Positions 10,755-21,776 of a stretch of 64,000 bases of DNA are shown piece after piece; position 1 is the stretch's first letter, and every line of letters begins with the position of its first letter. The position numbers were made by a program, and so were the translations under genes. The DNA comes from Nymphalis io (taxonomy: Eukaryota > Arthropoda > Insecta > Lepidoptera > Nymphalidae): contig NC_065895.1 in NCBI RefSeq assembly GCF_905147045.1, forward strand, positions 3,353,001-3,417,000, written 5' to 3'. Below the pieces are notes generated by a model. The model was given only the letters and a program-made list of their open reading frames with translations, did no database searches and had not been told where the DNA came from.

Positions 10755-11090
10755 GGGTCCGTTCACACAGACCGGCTCGGAGAGGAGAGCAGATTTTTAT
10801 CACGTTGGAAACAGTGTTTTGAGTGATTGTAGTAAAGTTTATTTTTGCATTTGCACCTTTTTTGTCATTAAAAATGCCTGAACGCGCTTCGTGTGAAGTA
10901 ATAAAAGGAGCCGACCGGCTCCGCTTGCGTGCTCTTTCTCGCTCGCACCCGCTTTCAGATCTCTTCCAGCCGGTCGATGTGAAATAGTTGGCGGCTCCGC
11001 TCCGGCCAATTCCAAGCGTATACGACCCGGTCTGTGTGAAAAGAAAAAAGCAGGCCGATGCTCTCCGAGCCGGTCTGTGTGAACGGACCC
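10755..11090. mobile_element. PIF/Harbinger-type MITE
   Basis: 336 bp with perfect 30-bp terminal inverted repeats (10755-10784 against 11061-11090, starting GGGTCCGTTCACACAGACCG) flanked on both sides by TTA (10752-10754 and 11091-11093). A TTA target duplication with G-rich ends fits PIF/Harbinger. The inside repeats fragments of the end motif (CCGGCTCCGC). No coding capacity. It lies 160 bp upstream of the LYR/MTRFR start codon. Confidence 0.85.
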
Positions 11091-11384
11091 TTAGTGGCTG
11101 TCAAAATAACATTGGCACTATCGTAGACAGAAAAAGTCAGTGATGCCAACTCCTACAAAATATTCCCCCTAGGACCAACTTAAGATTCCCCTGACTATCG
11201 AATAAGAACTCATAAATTTTTGTTGTACACTCGGTTTGAGAGGGAATACAAATTAAAAATACATTTAAGTAGCACAAAAAAGCTGCCATATTTATGCACT
11301 TTACACATTTACATATATTAATTAATGATCTAATAATATTAATGATGATAACAATGAAATTAAACGATTTTTATTTTTCATGCA

Positions 11385-11445
11385 GTGACCAGAAATCGAA
11401 ACTCGGGCCTCCTACGTGTTGTACAAGCACGCTAACCGTTGAGTT
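11385..11445 (-). repeat. tRNA-like SINE head fragment
   Basis: On the minus strand the stretch reads CTCAACGGTTAGCG (A-box-like), followed about 35 bases later by GAGTTTCGATTTC (B-box-like). No cloverleaf with paired acceptor arm forms, so it looks like a decayed SINE head and not a tRNA gene. Confidence 0.4.
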
Positions 11446-11643
11446 AATTATTTAAATCTCAATATGTTATAGTTTTTTGATATTTCAGTTATAGCCACGC
11501 TTGGAGTTTCTATTTGATTTAGTTTGTTGGCTGCTTTCAAGGCTTAATATAAATTGTATAGAATCCTACGTTTTTTTTAAGAAAAAAAATCTTGAATAAT
11601 AAACCTGGACATCTTGATTAATTGAAATTTAGAGGGAAAATTT

Positions 11644-12478
11644 CGATATTTTTTATCGAAAATCGGTAAATTTTTTAGCTGACGTTGGCAGCACATATGA
11701 TAAATAGTTATATAAGGTTCCGTCATGCTATTGCTTTTTGCTTTATTGTAAAATTTTATTGTTTTTAGGTGCTTTGAGAGAACAATTACATCAAAACAAT
11801 CCGCGTAAGGTTAAATTTGCAAAAAAATGTTTATAGTATAACCATTACTAATTAGAACTATAGAATTGCCGAGTGTTTGGTGACAGTTTCGAGTGTTACT
11901 TGTGTTCGTGATTGTCGTAGACAGAGAAACTAATAGACGCAATGGCGATTTCCTTCTCACTTACACAAGAAAGAGAACAAAAATTACGTTACAAATGGTT
12001 TAGACAGAGATAGAATTATCAAATCTTTTGTCCCTTATCGCGTAACCAGTTTTGTTGTTTGTTTCGCTACTCAAGTAGCGAAACAAATTTGACAGTTGGT
12101 GCGTTCACTGTGTTTTTTGTTCAATTTTCACTTGTTTTTATGATATCAAACGATTCTAATTCAGTGAAAAGGCCGAGAAATAATCCTTATATCATATCGA
12201 TGATTATACATGGTGCATTGTCGTATTGTTTCATGTTAAAGCGATAGCAAGAAGGAAATTGCCGGCGTGTATTTTCAAGCGTAAGTACGACTATTTTGTC
12301 CCTAAATATAGCTTCTCAGTGATGCTTATTTATGCCATAGCATGACCTTATATTGCATTAAAATCCTTAAGATAATAGGATTTCCCAGTTTTTTTTATTC
12401 ATAACCTATAATTATTTATCATGTAAGTGCTGCCAGCGTCAGCTAAAAAAAAATTTCGATTTTTGATAAAAAATATCG
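11644..12478. mobile_element. long fold-back (inverted-repeat) element
   Basis: The outer arms, 11644-11695 and 12428-12478, are inverted copies sharing CGATATTTTTTATC and TTTTTTAGCTGACG-TGGCAGCAC. Inner blocks continue the symmetry (TATAAGG..GTCATGCTAT near 11710 against ATAGCATGACCTTATA near 12338; GATTTCCTTCTC near 11946 against GAAGGAAATTGCC near 12250). A perfect 14-bp palindrome (12058-12071 against 12074-12087) sits at the centre. Short frames inside carry no recognisable protein. No clear target duplication was found. Confidence 0.7.
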
Positions 12479-12485
12479 ACTCGTT

Positions 12486-13479
12486 GAGAATGCAAACAAA
12501 TAAATACGGAGTCCAATAATAACCTAAAGTGTTTCGTTATATGTAAATATGTTATTTTATTTTATTCGTTCTCCTATTTATAATTTCCTAACGACGACAT
12601 TATTTAACATTCTTCATGAATTTATAATATTATTAGATTCCGAGTTAACAAAGAAATATAATTGGCAACCATTCTTTATTAATAATTTAATTGAGTGTTT
12701 TAGATTTCAACATCTGAGGAGAATGCTAATCCAGTACCATATAAAGATGCTGAAGAACTATTGATAACAGAAACAAAAACAAACAATGCAACGGTTTTTG
12801 GGTGCGGTAGGAAAAAAAATATTTTATTAAAAATATTTTTTAATATGTATAGTAAATATTTAAAAGTAAAATTATTTATCTCCCAAAACAGGGTATGCAG
12901 TTACTATGGCAACATTATACGCAACATTGACAAACTATCTCTGTCTCAATCGCGGTTTCACGGTCCCTTGGTCTATTTGTTTCTCTGTCTACGGTGACTG
13001 TGTTCTTGGGTTTTTTATATATCAATGACTAAAACAGAAAACAGTGATGTCTTATTGAAAACAGTAAATCTACTGTAAAAACAATGAGGTTGGCAGCACT
13101 GCATTGGCATTTGACTTTAGCTGTTTGGGACGTAACCCTTCTCTTGATGATCTAAAATCACTGCCCTAGTTGCCTGCTTCTATTGGTATAGATGTATGGT
13201 ATTTCTAATAAAAAGTTAGTAATACTCATACACAAATGTATGGAAATCATAGGTGACTTTTTATTGCTTGTATCTAGGAGTGCGAAATTAATTTGCCCAC
13301 AATTCAGGTTTTAAAATCTTTAATATGTCTCTCAAAATGTATGCAATTTAATTGGCGCTGCTGGAGCTAGAAAGTACAATTTGCAGGAATGCGCTTAATA
13401 AAATATAAAACAAGTTTATATACAATTACCAAATAAAATATCCAAAACAGACTACGTAGTACGTTAAGAATTCATCATT
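12486..13479. other. intergenic, no gene seen
   Basis: AT-rich with short frames only. A phrase shared with the fold-back element (GGTTGGCAGCACTGC near 13089) and another (TTTCTCTGTCTACGG near 12979) suggest scraps of related repeats. Confidence 0.4.
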
Positions 13480-13489
13480 ATATTGGGTG

Positions 13490-13925
13490 CCTACTTTTTT
13501 TTATCGCTGAAAAAACGCATTACGCGTTTCCCCCACAAGAATAGGGGAGTATGTGGGGCTCGCCGGTGTCCAAGGTGCCAAATGCGTCCCGTTCATCGGA
13601 ATACCCACTTAACTAAAAAACCAGCGGTACCCTTTCCGTCTAAACGAGGAGCGCCACGGGATCGCTTGCGCATGCTACCGTGACGCTCTGACGGCTGGCC
13701 CGCGTATGCAGGCCTAATTTTAGGTGCCTTCATCGACAAGTATTAACAATATTTCAGGTATAGTCCGCCTAAGTGGGCCTCCATTTCTATGGGGGTTCCC
13801 GGAGTACAGAGACCCCCTAGCCCCAGCGACGCTTACGGCGGGGGGAGAAGGTGCGCATAACGTCGGCACCTCAGCGGGTAAGTGGCACTCTCCTCACGCT
13901 CCCGCTCCGCGGCATGTTTATGTAT
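13490..13925 (+). repeat. GC-rich island, probable retroelement fragment
   Basis: About 430 bp much richer in G+C than its surroundings, with two short open frames (13483-13683 and 13724-13957) that resemble no domain I know. The abrupt composition change and lack of splice-linked coding signal suggest a degraded LINE or other repeat and not a host exon. The family is not identified. Confidence 0.35.
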
Positions 13926-13959
13926 GTATAGCCTATTTCAACCATAAAAAGGAGTAAAG

Positions 13960-15006
13960 ACCAATAAAAAATTTAACATTGACTTGACGCGATATCATTG
14001 GTCGAGATTTAGAAGATAATCTATGATAATTATTATGGGTTCGCTACAAAAATTGCGGTTTGAATTTCGGCAAAGTGTTATCGGAACTTTGGAAGTAATA
14101 TTAAAGCGGATATAAATAGTTTAGTGAAATAGTGCCGCATTATAAAAAAAGATATATTAAGCAAGAAGTGTGTGTAGTGTATAATATGACAGAGGTATTA
14201 GAAAATCGCATGTAACATGTAAATATAAGTTTGTTTACCTTTACTCTTTCTTCGATTGGAGTAGGCTATAGGTGCTTGGAAGGTGTGTAATTGTTTAACT
14301 GCAGGAATTATATTGTGTTTTCAAAACTTTATATCTCGTACTTAATAATCTAATCTAATGATAATCATCTAAAATAAAAGCCAATCACGAGTAAAAATCT
14401 ACACTAACAAACAAGTAACAACGTCTCGCGAGTCACCAACGCTATTTTGCAGACGTTACCGGTACCACGCGGACCGTGCGTTTCTCAATTGTAGTTCTGA
14501 TTCCATTCTGATCGCGCGATATCTGAAATAATATTACTTCTAGCTACAGTAGTGTTATTCTCACTTTTCTCCGTTTAAAGACTCATATGAAATATTTCTC
14601 TCTACACACCCAATGTCAGCGAAGGGACCACAGATCACGAGTAAATAAGAAAACAATGAGGTCGTTTTTTTACACGAACGCAAGTAGGAATTAAATATAT
14701 TAAACTGTCAGAATACACTTAATTTCTTGTGGTTATATATAAAAAATGTAGTTGAATTTTTATATAGAGTTAATTAAACTCCTGGGATTTTTTTTTACAT
14801 AATGTTAAATCACAAACAGAGTTTCGAAACCAAACAATGTAAAAGCATAGTCTAAACGCCATCTGAAAATGAAAAATAATGAACAGAATTCATTACAAAT
14901 TGTGGAGTGCAAATTGCAATTTTAAAAAATGCGTAATAATAAATAATATTTGAACAGACAAAACAAGCAGTCATTTTTCTTAGTTTAGACAATGATAATC
15001 AAATCC
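13960..15006. other. intergenic, no gene seen
   Basis: AT-rich. It includes a block at 14403-14515 sharing GTAACAACGTCTCGCG with 29537-29552, an unnamed dispersed repeat. Confidence 0.4.
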
Positions 15007-15070
15007 TCCTGGTGATATTTAAATTGTTATGCTAATTGCTAATTGCATAACAATTTAAATATCACCAGGA
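15007..15070. repeat. perfect 26-bp hairpin
   Basis: 15007-15032 is the exact reverse complement of 15045-15070, separated by a 12-nt loop (TAATTGCTAATT). It lies 547 bp upstream of the Dredd start codon. No matching repeat elsewhere in the window was found. Confidence 0.85.
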
Positions 15071-15616
15071 TCTTATTAATAAGATATAAATAAAGACATT
15101 TTTACAAAGCAACATGGGAATTCCCTTTCCCTGACAGCATGACGAATAAGCAAGAAGACGTTCGGAAATCTTATATTGCAGTCATCAAAAATATTGTTCT
15201 TATAATATATTAAATGATTATTGTTAGGATAAAATTAAAATAACCTTATAAAAACCTTGATATTTTATGTCTCTTTGTTTTTTACATCTATTTATACATT
15301 TTAAACACCACGACTTATAATTTTGTAAATGTAAAGTACTGATTACTAAATGGGTTTTTTTCATTATGAAAACATACTCTGTGTACACTGTACAGTACAG
15401 TACAAGTCAAGTGATTTTATAAATACTTACATAAATAGTGCCATTATTATTACTTTTTTGGTCATTAATATTTAAATGCAGATTACATTTACTTTTTTAT
15501 TGGTATTAGAAAACTCCTAGAAATTATACATATATTTTATATCTGTGATTAAGATTTATTTACTTATAAGATAATAATATAATTTTAATTTTTTTTGTTA
15601 TTATCAATCTAAAACT

Positions 15617-17248
15617 ATGTTGAAAATGCTATGTTCAGACGCTGAAACTCAACCTGTGGATAACTTGTTTAAAAATATAAATACTATTAATGTTGATACT
15701 TTGTTAGAAGTACAAAAAGATGTCTATCCTTATGATATGGTTTCCTTAGTTTTTCTCTTATATGATACTCCCGAAACAGCTCTTCAAAGATTGATTTTTT
15801 ATCAAAGAGTTTCAAAAGATGTTGAAGCCAATAGTATGAACTTGCTTTACAGTTGGGCACTATATGCACAGTCTCGACCTACCTGGAGGTATGAGTTTCT
15901 TGAAGCACTTACCATATGTAGGCTTTACAATGTGATCAGAAAACTGGGATTTAATGTGTCTCATGTAAAAAAGCATTATTTGCCAGAAAACATTCATGTT
16001 ACAGTCTACATAGATCCTATGAAGAAAGCTCTGTATAGAATATGTGAAAATATGACATTGGAACATTTGTCAAAGTTTAAAAGAACTTTAATTTCATATA
16101 CTATAAATATCACTGAGCATGACACATGTGAAATTATCTTCTTGGAACTTATGAGTCAAAAATTCATAAAATTAGGACAATACAACAAAGAAACAAAAAA
16201 ATATAACAGTAATTATGATATTGAGGAGCTTGCAATAATATTTGATAACTTAAGCAGTTTAAGTGAATATGCAACAATTCTAAGAGAAATACAGAATCAG
16301 ATTAATAATCCAAGCCATATGGATTCTATACAAAAAGTAAGCAGTGTAGATAATAAGCTAAATTCAAGAATAAAGGACTCTCTAACCCAGAGTAGAACAA
16401 CTGTTAATGATTTTAAAGAAACATTTGAGTACATCCATCAGTTACAATTAGAGGAGGAACCCAATTCAAACTTCAAGTCAGATAAAAGTAAATTAGGATC
16501 AGATGCTTATGCTTTAAAGAACCTAAAACGAATTGGTGTATGTTGTATTATAAATCAAGAAAAATTTTACCCATCAAAACACAGTATCAAGCATAAAACT
16601 TCGGCACTGTTGTCTGATCGTATAGGATCCACATGTGACCTCATCGCTTTAGAAGAGACAATGAGTTCATTAAATTTTAAAGTAATAAGTAAATCTAATT
16701 TAAATCAAACAGAAGTACATCAATTTATAAAAGAAGTTATTAAGAAACATGTTTACCCTGATGATAGTGTATTTATGCTTTGTATATTATCTCACGGTGT
16801 AAGAGGACATGTGTATGCAGCAGATTCAACAAAAATAAAAATTGAAGATATACAGAATTTACTGGATTCAGATGAGGCAGTTCAACTTTATGGTATACCT
16901 AAAGTTTTAATTATCCAAGCATGTCAAATTGATTCAGAACCAGATGTAGGTAGCAGGCTAGTGGCTGACAGTCCTAATTCAGGTTTCTACTTGAAGAAGT
17001 CACATTTCCTTATATACTGGGCCACAGCTCCTCAGTATGAAGCTTTCAGAAATGAAGATAAAGGTTCATTGTTCATACAATCATTATGTCTCCTCATTAA
17101 GAAAAGAGCCAAACATGAACATTTGTTTGACATTTTTACCAAAGTCACGGACTATGTGACACATCTATGCACTTATCTACAGCGCCCTCAAGTGCCAATT
17201 TTTGAAACTACATTAAGAAAAAAATTATATTTATGTTTACCACAATAA
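15617..17248 (+). CDS. Dredd: Dredd-like initiator caspase (caspase-8 type), intronless
   Basis: 543 residues from one uninterrupted frame. Residues about 20-200 look like the two death-effector-like domains of insect Dredd; about 300-540 form the caspase p20/p10 unit. The catalytic His is in ILSHG (His393) and the catalytic Cys in QACQ (Cys436). QACQ in place of the common QACRG fits Dredd. The linker around 440-452 has Asp residues suited to p20/p10 cleavage. In insects Dredd acts in the IMD immune pathway, bound to FADD, cleaving IMD and Relish. The first ATG of the frame is used; another Met is at residue 4. Base composition is AT-rich like the surroundings. No exon boundaries are visible. 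Confidence 0.9.
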   Translation: MLKMLCSDAETQPVDNLFKNINTINVDTLLEVQKDVYPYDMVSLVFLLYDTPETALQRLIFYQRVSKDVEANSMNLLYSWALYAQSRPTWRYEFLEALTICRLYNVIRKLGFNVSHVKKHYLPENIHVTVYIDPMKKALYRICENMTLEHLSKFKRTLISYTINITEHDTCEIIFLELMSQKFIKLGQYNKETKKYNSNYDIEELAIIFDNLSSLSEYATILREIQNQINNPSHMDSIQKVSSVDNKLNSRIKDSLTQSRTTVNDFKETFEYIHQLQLEEEPNSNFKSDKSKLGSDAYALKNLKRIGVCCIINQEKFYPSKHSIKHKTSALLSDRIGSTCDLIALEETMSSLNFKVISKSNLNQTEVHQFIKEVIKKHVYPDDSVFMLCILSHGVRGHVYAADSTKIKIEDIQNLLDSDEAVQLYGIPKVLIIQACQIDSEPDVGSRLVADSPNSGFYLKKSHFLIYWATAPQYEAFRNEDKGSLFIQSLCLLIKKRAKHEHLFDIFTKVTDYVTHLCTYLQRPQVPIFETTLRKKLYLCLPQ

Positions 17249-17430
17249 TTTACAATATGTGTATATATTAATGGAAACAAACTTTTTGTCGCTTTGTTTA
17301 ATTTCATAAAATGTAAAGGCCATAATTTATCCAATATTTTTGGGAGTATTATTGTGTACATTATTTATGTATATATAAATCTGAAAGCTCTCTATTGCTT
17401 TTGTATATTATGAATTATATTGTATTATTA

Positions 17431-17436
17431 AATAAA
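17431..17436 (+). terminator. candidate polyadenylation signal for Dredd
   Basis: AATAAA about 185 nt after the caspase stop codon. Other A/T-rich variants are nearby, so assignment is tentative. Confidence 0.45.
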
Positions 17437-17550
17437 TACACCATTTATGCTATACGTAAATTGATACAGGAAAATAAGAAGGAATTATTAGGATAATTGC
17501 AAATATGTATACAGAGACACATCACAAGAAAGTACATTTAATATTTAGTT

Positions 17551-17787
17551 ATTAGTGAATAATAATAATGTCATCCAGACCAATTTCGGCCATGGCGGCC
17601 AATCTCAACAGAGATTAGCCAACTACGCAAGAGATATTAGAGTGCAACTGTGTTTACACATGCACTTGTGCACTATAATATCTCCTGCATAGATGGCTCT
17701 TCTAAATCTCTCTCTTCTAATCTCTCTTGAGATTGGCCGGCGTAGCCAAAATCGGTCTGGAGGACATTATTATTATTATTAGTGAAT
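17551..17787. mobile_element. MITE with about 55-bp inverted repeats
   Basis: The left arm from about 17561 (GTC.TCCAGACC..TTT.GGC..GGC.GGCCAATCTCAA pattern) is matched by the reverse complement of the right arm ending about 17777. ATTAGTGAAT occurs at 17551-17560 and again at 17778-17787, giving a flanking direct repeat of at least 10 bp. The central 80 bp has no coding capacity. It sits between the convergent Dredd and POP5 genes. The superfamily is not assigned. Confidence 0.75.
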
Positions 17788-18013
17788 TGTAATATTTAAT
17801 TATTATTTGGCATTTAGATTTATATAGCAGATTTAATAATTAAATCACTGATTCAAGTCATAAAAGAAATATTTTAAAGAAAATGTTAATAAATATAATA
17901 GTATATAAAATTAACAATTTCAGTTGTATGATATGTAAATGCAAAATTTAGAATAATTATATTTTTAGTATATTTTTGTAATTGTTTTGTGTATTTTAAA
18001 ATAATAAAATAAA

Positions 18014-18560
18014 TTAAGCAATTCTTTCAATATTTAATGAGACATCAGTTTTTGTAAAGTCCTTTAAAGCAACTTCAAAGGCATTTCTTTCCTCATCGCT
18101 TCTTAGTTTAGACCACATAGATTCTAAATATGTCCGTTGATGCTTTTGTATAAATTTAAAACTGTGTTTTAAGGTGGCACCCACATGTAGAGTTTTCAAA
18201 GAAACTTCTAATTTACCTATTCTAGTAATAAAAGGTAAACTACTGGTGACAAATCTATGTGGGCCATGTCTTGATCTGATAATTGCTATCCTAGTATTTT
18301 CGTTACAATATTTTGTTAGGAATCCATATTTAACTGCAGCTATACCAAAATCGCCATGTAGCTGTTGGATTTTTTCAAAGATTGAATCATTTAATAATTT
18401 CGATTTCAAACTCAGAGGTTTATGCTCTGGCACTGTTGGTGAAACTACCTCGACAGTTATATACCTGCAAATGAAATATTCAAATTTAATGTATATTTTT
18501 AAAAACAACAAAAATATAAAAGTAATTAATGAACTGTTACCTATTTTTAAAGCGTACCAT
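18014..18560 (-). CDS. Pop5: POP5, ribonuclease P/MRP protein subunit
   Basis: Two exons, 18560-18541 (20 coding bases, MVRFKN plus two bases) and 18464-18014, giving 156 residues (human POP5 has 163). Family hallmarks are RYITVEVV near the start, HGDFGIAAVKYGF, the ALPFIT-like SSLPFITRIG and the TLHVGATLKH segment. POP5 is a core protein of RNase P (tRNA 5' maturation) and RNase MRP (rRNA processing) in the nucleus. The intron is 76 nt with consensus GT/AG. The gene is convergent with Dredd and diverges from the FGGY kinase 1.1 kb away. Confidence 0.9.
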
Positions 18561-19695
18561 ATCTACACTGTCACAGTTTTGATTATTTTATAGAAGTATA
18601 AATGATGTATTCTATTAAAATCGGGAAGGCAACAATTTAATTGACTAGGTTTAACAATGTGGTGCAAAGAATCTCTTAATATTTCGTGATTTATTGTTGT
18701 TCTTATTTGACAGTTGACAGTTGGCACGACTGTCACCACGGTAATAAAAATAATAAACCACGGTAATACCGCATAATCATCAAGACTAATTCCATGGGGC
18801 TCAAAAAGAACATCAATGGTGGCAAGAGCCCAAGAGCTGTTTGTAATGCATAATATAGCACAGCAAGTAATACACGTTTTAAAATTTAGATAAATAAAAA
18901 ATCTATATTAATATTCACAAGAAATAATTAGTTATTGTACTTTAATGAAAGATTTTTGTTTTTTTATTTAAACATAATAATATAGCTGTAACATATGATC
19001 TCTTCTACAACATCGATATCAATAGATCAATATTGAAAGAACAAATCACCAAATTGTAAACGGTACTCTCAGTCAAAACTCGTTAACTCAATGGGTCAGT
19101 AACCAACGTATAATGGAGGCTTAACAATATTAAAGTTAGGTAATAGTGGTTATGATAAATCAATAGAGCTAAAACTTGATGCCCCTTTTACTTTCGGATG
19201 CCGCCAAATTTGAAAGAACAATTTGTGTTTACATTGCATAAAGGTTAAAAACAGTATAATTAATATTTATTTATTACTTGTTATTGTATAAAATATTAAA
19301 TCAAATAGAAATTGTATTATGTTACTGTGGATGTGATGGGCAGAGGTTAAATAAATACCACCTTTATCTGAGCGTTGTAAAGTCAAGGTCGTTATTTCAT
19401 TACTCCTTTTATCTTGAAAATTGTTCTTGGATTATATTATGTTTATAGACAATAAATATTTTACAATAAGGTACGTAGACGTTGAGTAGAACGAAGAGAA
19501 TATGCAGTTTTTAAATTAAAAAGAACAATATAATTTTTAATTTCGTAGTGTATTTTTTATAATAACTTTCCAAAACTTCAAATTATGCTCGATTTATCTA
19601 AATATTATGAAACGATTTGTTTCATACTTTATTGCTTAGTAATATATTAATTAATTGTAGAACCATAAACTTTGTGAAGTGAATTAGCTGAAGAA
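18561..19695. other. divergent intergenic region between POP5 and FGGY kinase
   Basis: 1.1 kb separating two divergent start codons; it must hold both promoters. AT-rich, with no repeat that I recognise and no convincing TATA box or initiator. Confidence 0.4.
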
Positions 19696-21656
19696 ATGAA
19701 TTTGAAATATTTTATTGGTGTTGATGTTGGTTCTGGAAGTGTGCGAGCGGCATTGGTGGATAAATCAGGCCATATAATAAAGACATCAGTAAAAAATTTA
19801 CAAACCTGGAAACCAAAAGCTGACTACTATGAACAATCTTCAAACAATGTGTGGGAATGTTGTGAATATGTTATAAAGGTCATAATTATAATATATAAGC
19901 TTAATTATAATTTAAATTTATGTAATTATTTATAAATGTTATCCATTTAATTTTCAGGCTGTAGTAGAAAATATTGATCCAGCAAGTGTGATTGGTATAG
20001 GATTTGATGCAACATGCTCTCTTGTAGCGTTAGATAAAAATGGAAATCCCAAAGCAGTAAGTGATTCTGGTAACAATGAACAGAATATAATAATGTGGAT
20101 GGATCATCGTGCACAGACTGAAGCTGATTTAATTAATAAAACTGGACATGGAATACTGGAATATGTTGGTGGCAAAGTTAGCTTAGAAATGGAAATGCCT
20201 AAACTTCTATGGCTAAAGAAAAATTTGCCAAATCAGTGGCATGATTACGGTTTCTTCTTTGATCTTCCAGATTTCCTAACTTGGAAGGCGACTGGGTCAA
20301 TGAGTCGTTCTTTGTGTTCATTGGTATGCAAATGGAATTATGAATGTTCAATTGATGGAAAAAAAGGTTGGAATGTGGACTTTTTGCGAAAAATTGGTCT
20401 TGAGGATTTAGCTGATAAAGACTTTAAGAAAATTGGAAAGAAAGTCTTAATGCCCGGTGACTATTGTGGAGGCCTTACTAATGAAGTAGCTAGATCACTT
20501 AACCTTTTGGCAGGTACACCAGTTGCTACATCAATTATTGATGCACATGCAGGTGGCTTGGGAATGATAGGAGCAAAAGGACAAAATATTGATGATAACA
20601 TGTCCAGCAAGCTAGGATTAATTTGTGGTACATCTACATGTCACATGGCTGTTAATGCTGAACCGGTTATGGTCAAAGGTGTTTGGGGTCCCTATTTTAG
20701 TGCAATGGTACCTAATATGTGGTTAAATGAAGCAGGACAAAGTGCATCGGGAATGTTATTAGACTTTGTTATAGCTAGCCACCCAGCTAGTGCAAAACTT
20801 TTAAATAATTGTAGTACGGGAGAGTAGGTATTTTTTCAATTCAAACCTTCTTTTAAGTTGCTTTACTTAAATTATAGTTTTTTTTTTTAATTGTGTTAAT
20901 AATTTAAAATCAGTACTATACTTAATAGTACTTTACCATATCTTTTGCAATTTTGCACTAATGTTTTGTACTATTTTTAGTGCAAGAAATCATTTAAGAG
21001 GATTGCTAACACAAATGGCAAACAATCAAGGTCTTGAAGATGTAAGCTTGTTGACTAAAGATTTTCATGTTTGGCCGGATTTCCATGGTAATCGCTCACC
21101 TTTATCTGATCCTGCAATGAAAGGCATGGTTATTGGTTTAACTATTAACAGTAGTGAAGAAAATTTGGCACTGCTGTACCTTGCAACTATACAAGCTCTT
21201 TCGGTAAACTCTCTTAACTACCTACTAACTTAACTAATTAATTATCTTTAATTTATTAACAATTCTAAATGAAAAAAATATTTATTTTATTTACAGTATG
21301 GTACAAGACATATAATAGATGCTTTGCTACAGGCAGGCTATGCACCGTTCAAATCCTTACTTGTATGTGGTGGAATCACCAAGGACCCATTATTTGTCCA
21401 GATACAAGCAGATTCAGTTGGTCTACCCGTATTGAAACCACATGAAAAAGAATCTGTTTTGGTGGGAGCAGCAGTTCTAGGAGCCTGTGCTTCAAGTTAT
21501 TTTAACAATGTACAGGCTGCTATTCAAAGTATGGGTGGAACGGCAGATGTTGTGAAGCCGAATCTGAAAATTAAATCATACCATGATAAGAAATACCAAG
21601 TTTTTCTAAAAATGTTTCAAGATCAATTACTATACAAAACTATCATGAATAGTTAA
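19696..21656 (+). CDS. FGGY: FGGY carbohydrate kinase (D-ribulokinase-like)
   Basis: Four exons, 19696-19878, 19958-20823, 20981-21203 and 21297-21656, total 543 residues (human FGGY 551). The start FIGVDVGSGSVRAALVD is the ATP-binding phosphate-1 motif of the actin-like kinase fold. GFDATCSLVALD, IMWMDHRA and PKLLWLKKN follow; DAHAGGLGMIGA and GTSTCHMA form the second half, then HVWPDFHGNRSP and LVCGGITKDPLFVQIQAD close the nucleotide site. FGGY relatives phosphorylate ribulose-type sugars. All introns are short (78-157 nt) with GT/AG ends. The exon 2 donor is read as GA|GTAGGT because it alone gives an open, in-phase joint; this junction is the least certain part. Confidence 0.9.
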
Positions 21657-21770
21657 TATAAAAGTTGTTTAAGAAAAAATGATGATAATGTTTTTATATA
21701 GGAAAATTAAACATATTTTTTGTATAGTTTTATAATTACATTCAATTAAAGGCTTAAGTACAATCATTTA

Positions 21771-21776
21771 AATAAA
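21771..21776 (+). terminator. candidate polyadenylation signal for FGGY kinase
   Basis: AATAAA 115 nt after the stop codon, in an AT-rich 3' region. Confidence 0.45.

Noticed and set aside
12059..12997. Three short plus-strand frames
   Set aside because: The first lies in the fold-back element and the other two in AT-rich sequence downstream of it; no domains, not linked by plausible splicing.
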